Assembly (NCBI RefSeq): GCF_001428525.1
Contig: NZ_LMHW01000016.1
Location: 279,911-343,910, forward strand
From: Flavobacterium sp. Root186
GTDB lineage: Bacteria; Bacteroidota; Bacteroidia; Flavobacteriales; Flavobacteriaceae
Direction: 5' to 3'
DNA length: 64,000 nucleotides
The number at the start of each line of letters is the position of its first letter. The stretch's first letter is position 1. The notes beneath the pieces were generated by a model. That model saw only the letters and a program-made list of their open reading frames with translations, searched no databases and was not told the DNA's origin. Position numbers and translations under genes: made by a program. Of this stretch, positions 27,043-34,813 are shown piece by piece.

Positions 27043-27089
27043 CAAATATAAACATACCGATAGGCATCTGTATCGATCACCTACCGGTA
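27043..27089 (-). promoter_or_regulatory. Possible internal promoter and operator before the GH2 gene
   Basis: Minus-strand TATATTTG (27043-27050) matches TAnnTTTG, 27 bases from the GH2 start. Where the -33 box should be, TACCGATAGG (27055-27064) and CCTACCGGTA (27080-27089) form a 9-of-10 inverted repeat with a 15-base spacer. No TTG was found at the expected spacing. Confidence 0.4.
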
Positions 27090-27107
27090 GTTTTTTTTTA
27101 CAATGTA

Positions 27108-27968
27108 TTATGGTTTAGGCTTGTAGTGAAAAACGATTAAACAAACGCCTTCTCCAGTTCTGCTTTTATCTCTGATAACGGCTAAACGTAGTGATGTTGC
27201 TGATAATTCAACCACTTTTAAACTATACCAGTTGCTTACATCTCCATAGTAATCTCCTCCGTAAAGCATTTCAACTCCGCCGTTAAAAGTTAGTTTGTTG
27301 TTTGCAATATCGAAATTGTATGTTCCTGACTTTGTAGTTTGCTGTGCGCTTGCAAGTGCCGTTTGTGTTACACTTGTATTGTAACCTCCGTTTAGGTCAA
27401 AATGCATTTCACCCCAGTTTTTATTTGGCATTACCCAAGAGTTGCTTGCATAATCCGGAAACCAGTTCCAGTTGTCTCCAGATGCTGCAGGATAATCTAA
27501 ACCTGCCCATCCTACAGGATCGATCATGTCTAATACCCAGTTTTTTCCGGTTACTCCATTTGTAAGCATATCCCATTTTGGATTGCTGAAATATTCTTCA
27601 TCGTTTTCAGTTACCGTAACCTCAACCGGAGCTGCATCTACAGAACCTCCTCTTGTAAAAGCGGTGTAATAAACGGTGTATTTCCCGGCAAAAGGCAATG
27701 CAATTTTATCACTGCTTTTGTTTGAATGTCCTAATTCGTTTCCGTTACTGTCAACATATTTCCAATATGGAATTATCGACGGATCAGGATTTGTCAAAAT
27801 TACTTCATTTGTGTTAGTAGGATTTTGTGTTACCGAAAACTTAAGCGTAGACGGCGTTAAAGTCACTGCCGGTAAACTGTCGCGGTCTTCTACAGGCTCG
27901 CATGAAAATAACATCGAACCAATAGTTACTGCCGCTAATACTATATATAATATACGTTTCATAATCAT
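27108..27968 (-). CDS. Surface lipoprotein, probable glycan-binding protein of the locus
   Basis: The 286-residue protein has a lipobox (IGSMLFSC, Cys23; the start may be Met1 or Met3). Residues 35-115 look like a PKD/Ig-type beta-sandwich (TLTPSTLKFSVTQNPTNTNE ... GKYTVYYTAFTRGG). The rest is rich in Trp and Tyr (WVLDMIDPVGWAGLDYPA, DNWNWFPDY, NKNWGEMHF), as expected for a carbohydrate-contacting surface. It directly follows SusD, the usual place for a surface glycan-binding protein. No catalytic motif was recognised. The glycan-binding function is inferred from position and composition only. Confidence 0.7.
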   Translation of the reverse strand: MIMKRILYIVLAAVTIGSMLFSCEPVEDRDSLPAVTLTPSTLKFSVTQNPTNTNEVILTNPDPSIIPYWKYVDSNGNELGHSNKSSDKIALPFAGKYTVYYTAFTRGGSVDAAPVEVTVTENDEEYFSNPKWDMLTNGVTGKNWVLDMIDPVGWAGLDYPAASGDNWNWFPDYASNSWVMPNKNWGEMHFDLNGGYNTSVTQTALASAQQTTKSGTYNFDIANNKLTFNGGVEMLYGGDYYGDVSNWYSLKVVELSATSLRLAVIRDKSRTGEGVCLIVFHYKPKP

Positions 27969-27980
27969 TTTGTTTTAAAG

Positions 27981-29561
27981 TTAATTCCAACCTGGATTTT
28001 GAGTAATAGTTCCATTTGAAAGTATTACCTGAGATTGTGGTAAAGGAAACCAGCCTTGCGTTTCTGTTCTGAAAGTCACATTAAACTGAGAATCTCCAGT
28101 GTTGTTATCAATCGCTTGTTTTGTTGCAGACATTCCTTGTCTTAGTAAATCGAAATAACGAAGTCCTTCCAAAGCTAATTCTAACTGACGCTCTTTCATG
28201 ATGTTTGCTATGTTAGCCGTAACTCTGTTTGTTGTGTTTTTAAATGCACGATCACGAACTCTGTCTAAATCTGTCTGTGCCAAAGCCGGGTTTGATTCTA
28301 AATTCAATTCAGCAGCCATTAATAATACATCGGCAAAACGAATAATAGCGTAATCCTGATAGTTGTCAATTTGGAAATTTCCTCCATTTGCTTCTACCAC
28401 ACTTGTTCCTGCGGCATTGGTTATTGGACAATATTTTTTCCATGAATATCCTGTGTATTGACGCTGCTCTCTCGCTTGTGCATCAAAATTTAAATTTTCA
28501 CCCACATAATCAATAAACGAAGCTGCTTTTCTGGTATCAGCCGCACTGTAGGCAGCAACCAGTTTTTGATTTACTGTTGCTCCCCCCCATCCTGTTGCAT
28601 ATTTTCCTATTGCTCCTCCACGCGGTGCAATGTTTACCTGAAAACGGTTTCCTTCATGTAAATCCCAGTTTCCTTTTCCTGAACCGTTAAAACGAACTGC
28701 CCAAACCATTTCGGTATTGTCTTCTCCAACAAAATTTTCTAAAGAAGCCGCTAACCAGAGATTAGCAAAATCAGCCACTAAGCCGTGTCCACTGTTATTT
28801 ACAACATCATTGATATAAGTTACAGCCTGAGCTTTTGTTACTACACCAGCTAAATCTGTTTTGTTGTAAACTCCGGTGTAGAATAAAAATGTTCTGGCCA
28901 AATACGCTTCGGCTGCCCATTTTGTGATACGTCCGAAATTAGCATTTCCGTTTTGTGAATAATTTTCAGGTCCTAAATTGTCTGCTGCAAATTTTAAATC
29001 ACCTGCAATTAAGGCATATGTAACTTCAGGAGATTGTCTTGGTAATTCAAACTCACTTGTTGTTACGGTATGATCTAGCGGAATAATGTCTCCAAACATT
29101 TTAGCTGCTGTAAAATGAAAGTGTGCTCTTAAAAAACGTGCTTCGGCTTCGTAACGAGTTTTCAAAGCGGTGTCTGATCCCCACTCTACTTTATCCAGAT
29201 TTTCTAATAAAATGTTGGCTCTGTAAATTCCTAAATAAGCATTTGCCCAAATATCTTTGTTCATGTCTTTATCAGACACATATAAAAAGCGATCCCATTC
29301 AATATCGGCCTGACCATCGGCAATTCCGTAACCTCCAAAACAATCGTCAGAAGCCTGTTCACTCACTAATAAAGGTCCGCCGTAAGCTTCACGTTGTAAT
29401 ACATCATAAACTGCAACCAATCCTTCAAAAGCATCTGAAGGTGTTTTATAAAAATTCTCGGTTACTTTATCTGTGTATGGCTCATTTTCCAAAAAATCCT
29501 CCGAACAAGAACCTAAAATAAATAGGCTTGAAAGAGCAAATAGTTTTATATATAGTTTCAT
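27981..29561 (-). CDS. SusD/RagB-family outer-membrane lipoprotein
   Basis: The 526-residue protein has a lipobox (LFILGSC, Cys19) followed by SEDFLENEPYTDKVTENFYK, a typical SusD opening. TPR-like helices (YEAEARFLRAHFHFTAAKMFGD) and the C-terminal FADVLLMAAELNLESN, RQLELALEGLRYFDLLRQG and WFPLPQSQV complete the SusD/RagB signature. It forms the lid of the SusC transporter and binds xyloglucan oligosaccharides at the cell surface. It starts 12 bases before the SusC stop in the same operon. Confidence 0.96.
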   Translation of the reverse strand: MKLYIKLFALSSLFILGSCSEDFLENEPYTDKVTENFYKTPSDAFEGLVAVYDVLQREAYGGPLLVSEQASDDCFGGYGIADGQADIEWDRFLYVSDKDMNKDIWANAYLGIYRANILLENLDKVEWGSDTALKTRYEAEARFLRAHFHFTAAKMFGDIIPLDHTVTTSEFELPRQSPEVTYALIAGDLKFAADNLGPENYSQNGNANFGRITKWAAEAYLARTFLFYTGVYNKTDLAGVVTKAQAVTYINDVVNNSGHGLVADFANLWLAASLENFVGEDNTEMVWAVRFNGSGKGNWDLHEGNRFQVNIAPRGGAIGKYATGWGGATVNQKLVAAYSAADTRKAASFIDYVGENLNFDAQAREQRQYTGYSWKKYCPITNAAGTSVVEANGGNFQIDNYQDYAIIRFADVLLMAAELNLESNPALAQTDLDRVRDRAFKNTTNRVTANIANIMKERQLELALEGLRYFDLLRQGMSATKQAIDNNTGDSQFNVTFRTETQGWFPLPQSQVILSNGTITQNPGWN

Positions 29562-29573
29562 TGTTTTTATAAT

Positions 29574-32500
29574 TTAAAAGTTAACATTTAGACCCATCAT
29601 GTATGTACGAGGCTGTGGGTAATATCCAACATCAATTCCTTTAGCCCAGGATTGGTTTACGTTTCCAAAACCAATTTCCGGATCCATTCCCTGATATTTT
29701 GTGAATGTGTAAATGTTATTTCCGGCAACATATAATCTGAATTTAGTGAAGAAACTAAGTTTGTTTGTCAGCTTTGTTAAGTCACATCCAATTGTAGCAT
29801 TTTTAATTCTGAAGAAATCAGAATCCTGAATATACAAATCAGAGAATTTAGTATAGTTTCCGTTAGCGTCAGTTCCGTAAGTAACTCTCGGAGTTCTGTT
29901 TGAAGATCCTTCCGTTGTCCATCTGTTTAAAATATCAGTCGTATTGTTTGTGTAAGCACGAGTATAATCATGAACACCAAAAACGTTTTGTCCTCCGGCA
30001 ATTCCGTACGTATTAATAGAGAAATCAAAAGCCTTGTAGGAAACTTCAAGATTTACACCATAATTAATATCCGGATTTGGATTTCCAACTTCTGTTTTAT
30101 CATTGGCATCAATTTTTCCATCATTATTCAAATCCACAAAACGAACATCTCCCGGCTGTGCATTTGGCTGAACACCTGCTGCAACTTCTGCCGCATTTTG
30201 AAAAATTCCGTCGGTTTTTAATCCATAGAAATAACCCATTGGTTTTCCAACCTCAACACGGTTCATCTCGTCTAAACCTTGAAACAATACATTCGTTTCT
30301 CCGTGAATAATTCCTTCGTTGTTGGCAATTCTAAGTACTTTGTTTTGATTGCGCGAAAGGTTTGCATTAATACCAAAATTCCAGTCTTTTCCAATATGCG
30401 TTCTGTATCCTAAACCAATTTCAAAACCTTTATTGCTAACATCTCCACCATTAATATAAGGTGCAGTTGCTCCTGCATAAGTTGGAATCGAAGCCAGAAC
30501 TAACCAGTCTTTTGTTTTTTTATCGTAATAATCGAATGTTAAAGTGAAGTTGTTAAACAATACCGCATCAAAACCTAAGTCTAACTGCTCTGAAGTTTCC
30601 CATTTTAAATCACGGTTTGACAATTGATCAGGGCTTGAACCCACTAATAAGGTTTCGTCGCCAGTACCAAAATGATATGTTTTATCTGTAGAATTTACTG
30701 TTGACATATAGGCAAAACGTCTTGCAAACTGGTCGTTACCATTTTGTCCCCAGCTTCCTCTAAATTTTAAAGTATTTAAACCGTTTTTTTCTGCGAATAA
30801 AAATGACATGAAATTTTCTTTGTCAACATTCCAACCTGCAGAAAATGATGGGAAAACAGCATATTTATTATTTGGTCCAAATTCTGAAGATCCGTCACGA
30901 CGAACTGTTGCAGAGAATAAATATTTATTATTATAATCGTATAACAAACGTCCGAAGTAAGATTGAATCGCATAATCTTTACGATTTCCTTTTACCACAT
31001 TTGATGTTGGATCTTTGGCATTGTCCAGATAAGCATGTGCGAAATCATCAAAAATTAAATTTCTTCCCTGCCCTTCCATGTAATCAGAAGTATTCTTTTT
31101 TGCCGATGTTCCTACTAAAACATCAAAATTGTGAGCGTTTGCAATTGTGATTTTATACTGTAACGTATTTTCAAAAATCCATCCTGAACTTTTCGTAGCA
31201 CTTTGAGTAACGCTTGAAACGGTGTTATTATCATTTGAAGAAAGAGAATAAACAGGTCTGAAAGAACGGAAATTACTATCCGTCATATCAACACCAAAAC
31301 TGGTTCTGAATGTAAAATCTTTTAAGAATTTTAATTCTGCGAAAATATTCCCAACGTAACGATTGTTTTTAGTCTGATTGAAGTTATTGTAGTATAAAGA
31401 CCCAACCGGGTTGCTGATATCTGCCGAAATAACAGAATGTGCAAAATCCCCGTTTGCATCATAAGCCGCATCAATTGGCGCTGCGTTTAAGAAACTCCTG
31501 ATACCGTTGCTGTAAATTCCGTCATCGGCAATTCCGCTGCTTTTTACATTTGCAAAAGTGAAGTTTTCTCCAATTTTCAAATGATTTTCAATGACTTCTG
31601 AAGTCGAGTTTACACTAAAAGTAATACGGTCATATTGCGATTGATTGGCTACTCCGCCAATCATTCCTTCTTGTCCGTAGTAAGATAACCCGGTTGCGAT
31701 AGTTGATTTTTTATCTCCGCCCGTAATTAAGAGTGAATGGTTTTGTTTGATTGCTCCTTCATTGAATAAATCATCCTGCCAGTCGTGATTAGGAAATGCA
31801 GCAATTTGAGCCTGAGTGTACAATGGCGCATAACCTGAATTTACACGTGCTTCGTTTGCAATTGTTGTGTATTCCTGTGTATTCATTAAATCCAGTTTTT
31901 TGGCAACCTGTTGAAAACCGGTATAAGAATTAAGGGAAACATTCATTTTTCCGTCTTTTCCTTTTTTAGTTGTCACCAAAATAACTCCGTTTGCTGCTCT
32001 TGCACCGTAAATAGATGCCGCCGAAGCATCTTTAAGTACATCGACCCTTTCAATAACTGACGGATCAAGATATCCAATTCCGTTATCAACAACAACTCCG
32101 TCAACTACATACAATGGGTCACTGTTTCCTGCGGTACCTGCCCCACGAATGTTTACTACCATATTAGCTCCGGGCTGTCCTGAAGATGAAGTAACAGAAA
32201 CTCCGGAAGCCTGACCTTGTAAAGCGTTTACAACATCAAGACTGGCAACCTGCTGAATATCTTTTCCTGAAACTAATGAAGTTGCTGCAGTATTTACCTT
32301 TTTCTTTTGTGTTCCGTACCCGATAACCACAATTTCTTTAAGTTCTGCTGTTTCTTCCTGCAATGTAACATTAATAGTTTTTTGAGCTCCTACTGTTACT
32401 TTCTGTGTTTTAAATCCTATAAAAGTAAAAACAAGAACGTCTCCTGCTTTTGCTTCTATTTTATAATTTCCATCAAAATCGGTTGCGGCGCCAATTTTAG

Positions 32501-32678
32501 TTCCTTCAACTGCAACAGTTGCTCCGGGAACGCCCATTCCGTCAACAGCCGATGTTACAATTCCATTTACAGATCGGGATTGTGCCTGAGCAAAAGCCGA
32601 CTGCATCATAAATAAGCTAAACAACAGCGTCGTGCAAAACGAGAGCATTGTTGTTTTAATACAATATTTGCTTTTCAT
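29574..32678 (-). CDS. SusC/RagA-family TonB-dependent transporter
   Basis: The 1034-residue protein has a signal peptide (to about residue 30, QSAFA-Q). Residues 37-112 are a carboxypeptidase-D-like regulatory domain (VNGIVTSAVDGMGVPGATVA ... LVFTFIGFKTQKV). The TonB-dependent plug follows (VVIGYGTQKKK, VVNALQGQASGVSV, DPLYVVDGVVVD, VIERVDVLKDASAASIYGARAANGVILVTTK), then a long beta-barrel ending in an aromatic-rich strand (YPQPRTYMMGLNVNF). It is the first gene of the locus and should import oligosaccharides using TonB energy. No extra N-terminal FecR-interacting domain was seen, so control by an ECF-sigma/anti-sigma pair is unlikely. Confidence 0.96.
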   Translation of the reverse strand: MKSKYCIKTTMLSFCTTLLFSLFMMQSAFAQAQSRSVNGIVTSAVDGMGVPGATVAVEGTKIGAATDFDGNYKIEAKAGDVLVFTFIGFKTQKVTVGAQKTINVTLQEETAELKEIVVIGYGTQKKKVNTAATSLVSGKDIQQVASLDVVNALQGQASGVSVTSSSGQPGANMVVNIRGAGTAGNSDPLYVVDGVVVDNGIGYLDPSVIERVDVLKDASAASIYGARAANGVILVTTKKGKDGKMNVSLNSYTGFQQVAKKLDLMNTQEYTTIANEARVNSGYAPLYTQAQIAAFPNHDWQDDLFNEGAIKQNHSLLITGGDKKSTIATGLSYYGQEGMIGGVANQSQYDRITFSVNSTSEVIENHLKIGENFTFANVKSSGIADDGIYSNGIRSFLNAAPIDAAYDANGDFAHSVISADISNPVGSLYYNNFNQTKNNRYVGNIFAELKFLKDFTFRTSFGVDMTDSNFRSFRPVYSLSSNDNNTVSSVTQSATKSSGWIFENTLQYKITIANAHNFDVLVGTSAKKNTSDYMEGQGRNLIFDDFAHAYLDNAKDPTSNVVKGNRKDYAIQSYFGRLLYDYNNKYLFSATVRRDGSSEFGPNNKYAVFPSFSAGWNVDKENFMSFLFAEKNGLNTLKFRGSWGQNGNDQFARRFAYMSTVNSTDKTYHFGTGDETLLVGSSPDQLSNRDLKWETSEQLDLGFDAVLFNNFTLTFDYYDKKTKDWLVLASIPTYAGATAPYINGGDVSNKGFEIGLGYRTHIGKDWNFGINANLSRNQNKVLRIANNEGIIHGETNVLFQGLDEMNRVEVGKPMGYFYGLKTDGIFQNAAEVAAGVQPNAQPGDVRFVDLNNDGKIDANDKTEVGNPNPDINYGVNLEVSYKAFDFSINTYGIAGGQNVFGVHDYTRAYTNNTTDILNRWTTEGSSNRTPRVTYGTDANGNYTKFSDLYIQDSDFFRIKNATIGCDLTKLTNKLSFFTKFRLYVAGNNIYTFTKYQGMDPEIGFGNVNQSWAKGIDVGYYPQPRTYMMGLNVNF

Positions 32679-33174
32679 AATAAATAAGAGTTGGTTTAAA
32701 TTAAGTTAGTTACGTGTATATGTGATTAAAGTGTAAGTTTCATTTGAATAGTTTTAAACCCAAAACATTTAATTCTCCTACTATTTTTGAGTTCATAATT
32801 TCCAGAAAATTGTTCCTTTTTAAAACTTATAGTCATATTGAACTTATCTTATGGTAAATTTGACTACAAGTGTAAAACTTTTTTTCTATTTTAGCAAAAT
32901 ATTAAGGTTATTTTTTTTCAATTCTGATTTATAGGGATTCATTTTTATTAATCTAACAAGAATAAAGCTAAAAGTGAGAGAAAAAATATTGAAAAAATTG
33001 TATTGCAGCATTTTGACAATCAATCGTTTAAAAGATTTTTATTTAAAATTTCTTTTTTCATCATGATTTCAAACAACTGATTATCAATTTTTTGCTTTGT
33101 TAAAAAAATATTAAGTAATCAAAAAAGACAGTTATGCATTTTATTTGTTTAATTTGTCAAAATTTATTTCGCAC
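32679..33174. promoter_or_regulatory. Divergent regulatory region between susC and the Nudix-like regulators
   Basis: About 495 AT-rich bases with no gene. No exact TAnnTTTG was found on the minus strand for susC. On the plus strand TAAATTTG occurs at 32855-32862. The word AAGTGTAA occurs twice (around 32729 and 32868), the second within the palindrome AAGT-gtaaa-ACTT. AAAACTTAT and AACTTAT at 32822 and 32841 are related half-sites. Any operator for the two regulators should be here, but it cannot be fixed by eye. Confidence 0.45.
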
Positions 33175-33891
33175 ATGGATAAAAAAGTAGATGCCGACTC
33201 TGTTGCAAAAAGCGAACAAAATGCAATGAATGCAATCACGATTGACTGCGTTGTTTTTGGTTTTGATGAAGGAAGTCTGGAAGTACTTTTAGTCCAGCAC
33301 GCAGAAGGTATCAGTAAAGGAAAATGGGGACTTCCAGGTGGATGGATTTATAAAAAAGAAAGCACTGACGATGCTGCCCATCGTTTATTAAATGAACTTA
33401 CGGGTCTTGACAATATTTATCTGGAGCAGCTAAAAGCTTTTGGAGATCCGGATCGTTTCCCTCTTCGACGTGTTATCACTATTGGATATTATGCGCTTGT
33501 AAAAAGAGAAGATTATAATATTAAGGCCGGTTTTACAGCTTCTGATGCCAAATGGTATAAAATCAACAGTATTCCTGATTTGATTTACGATCACAACGAA
33601 ATTTTATCTTATAGTATTCAAAATCTACAAAACCGAGTTCGTCAGGCACCTATTGGTTTTAATCTTTTACCTGAAAAATTTACTTTATTACAGTTAATGC
33701 ATCTTTATGAAGAAATCCTGGGGATTGAAATGGATAAATCTAATTTCCGCCGAAAAATTCTGCACATGAAATTATTAGTTGTTTTAGATGAAAAACAACA
33801 GGATGTTTCACACAGAGCAGCAAAATTATATAAGTTTGATCCGGAGATTTACAAAAAACTAACTGAAAAAGGTTTTAATTTTGAATTTTAA
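33175..33891 (+). CDS. Nudix-like transcriptional regulator 1 (NrtR/AraR type)
   Basis: The 238-residue protein starts at the ATG at 33175 (MDKKVDADS); a TTG 30 bases upstream is in frame but the ATG aligns with the start of its neighbour. Residues about 20-150 form a Nudix fold (ITIDCVVFGFDEGSLEVLLV), but the Nudix box is degenerate: GGWIYKKESTDDAAHRLLNELTGL lacks the RE and EE glutamates, so hydrolysis is unlikely and the domain probably senses a ligand. Residues about 155-238 form a winged helix (EKFTLLQLMHLYEEILGIEM ... FRRKILHMK). Such NrtR-type regulators control sugar genes in Bacteroidota, for example AraR. It is divergent from the xyloglucan locus and co-directional with its paralogue 21 bases downstream. 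Confidence 0.88.
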   Translation: MDKKVDADSVAKSEQNAMNAITIDCVVFGFDEGSLEVLLVQHAEGISKGKWGLPGGWIYKKESTDDAAHRLLNELTGLDNIYLEQLKAFGDPDRFPLRRVITIGYYALVKREDYNIKAGFTASDAKWYKINSIPDLIYDHNEILSYSIQNLQNRVRQAPIGFNLLPEKFTLLQLMHLYEEILGIEMDKSNFRRKILHMKLLVVLDEKQQDVSHRAAKLYKFDPEIYKKLTEKGFNFEF

Positions 33892-33912
33892 AACACGCAT
33901 ATAAGGTAATAA

Positions 33913-34650
33913 ATGGCAACAGTATCTTCTATAAAAACTTCTAAAACCGAAAGCAAATCTGCTTTAAATAATGCGACACCAGCAATTGACGGAATTTCAA
34001 TTGACTGTGTCATTTTTGGTTTTAAAAAAGAAAGTCTTGAAGTACTATTAGTTCAGCATGCCGGCGGAGAAAGTGAAGGAAGCTGGGGAGTATTAGGAGG
34101 CTGGCTGAAAAGGGAAGAAAGTGCCGATGATGCTGCACAGCGAATTTTATACGAACTTACAAGTCTGGACAATATTTATCTCGAGCAGTTAAAAGCTTTT
34201 ACAAATCCGGCCCGTGTTCTGGATCGCCGAATTGTAACGATTGGCTATTATACTCTTGTAAATCAGGAAGACTATGATGTTAAAGCAAGTTTGGATGTTC
34301 GTGAAGCAAAATGGTGTAGAATAAATGAGGTTCCCAATTTAATTTTTGACCATAATGAGATTTTAGATTTCAGTTTGATGCAGCTTCGAAACCGCGTTCG
34401 TCAGGCACCAATTGGATTTAATCTTTTACCTGAAAAATTTACTTTACTGCAATTAATGCATCTTTATGAAGAAATCCTCGGAATTGAACTGGACAAATCT
34501 AATTTCCGTCGAAAAATTCTTCATATGAAACTACTTTTGGCACTCGATGAAAAACAGCAGGACGTATCGCACAGAGCAGCAAAACTCTATAAATTTGATG
34601 CCGAAATCTACAAGAAACTGACTGAAAAAGGTTTTAATTTTGAGTTTTAA
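33913..34650 (+). CDS. Nudix-like transcriptional regulator 2 (paralogue)
   Basis: The 245-residue protein shares the architecture of the preceding gene. The C-terminal 86 residues, from NRVRQAPIGF to the end, differ at only four positions from the first copy, whereas the Nudix-fold half is clearly diverged (GGWLKREESADDAAQRILYELTSL; AFTNPARVLDRRIVTIG). The Nudix box is even more degenerate, having lost the Gly of ExGU as well. It probably arose by tandem duplication and now reads a different effector while binding the same or overlapping DNA sites. Likely operon with copy 1. Role in control of the xyloglucan locus is inferred from position. Confidence 0.88.
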   Translation: MATVSSIKTSKTESKSALNNATPAIDGISIDCVIFGFKKESLEVLLVQHAGGESEGSWGVLGGWLKREESADDAAQRILYELTSLDNIYLEQLKAFTNPARVLDRRIVTIGYYTLVNQEDYDVKASLDVREAKWCRINEVPNLIFDHNEILDFSLMQLRNRVRQAPIGFNLLPEKFTLLQLMHLYEEILGIELDKSNFRRKILHMKLLLALDEKQQDVSHRAAKLYKFDAEIYKKLTEKGFNFEF

Positions 34651-34716
34651 TTAAAAAAATGAATTTCACCTTTTAACTATCGCGCGCGCATCATTCCAGA
34701 ATCCAAAACTTTGCGC

Positions 34717-34724
34717 TATCTTTG
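34717..34724 (+). promoter_or_regulatory. lepA -7 element
   Basis: TATCTTTG matches TAnnTTTG. The leader to the ATG at 34814 would be about 83 bases. Confidence 0.5.
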
Positions 34725-34813
34725 CCCCTTAATAAGAGGCGTTAAAACAATTGTTATAGCGCAATTTGCATCCAAAAAAATACTTAAACTCGTTAGAGAA
34801 CTGATATATTAAA

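Noticed and set aside
33145..33174. TTG start giving a 10-residue longer first Nudix-like regulator
   Set aside because: The ATG at 33175 is a better codon and aligns with the start of the adjacent paralogue.
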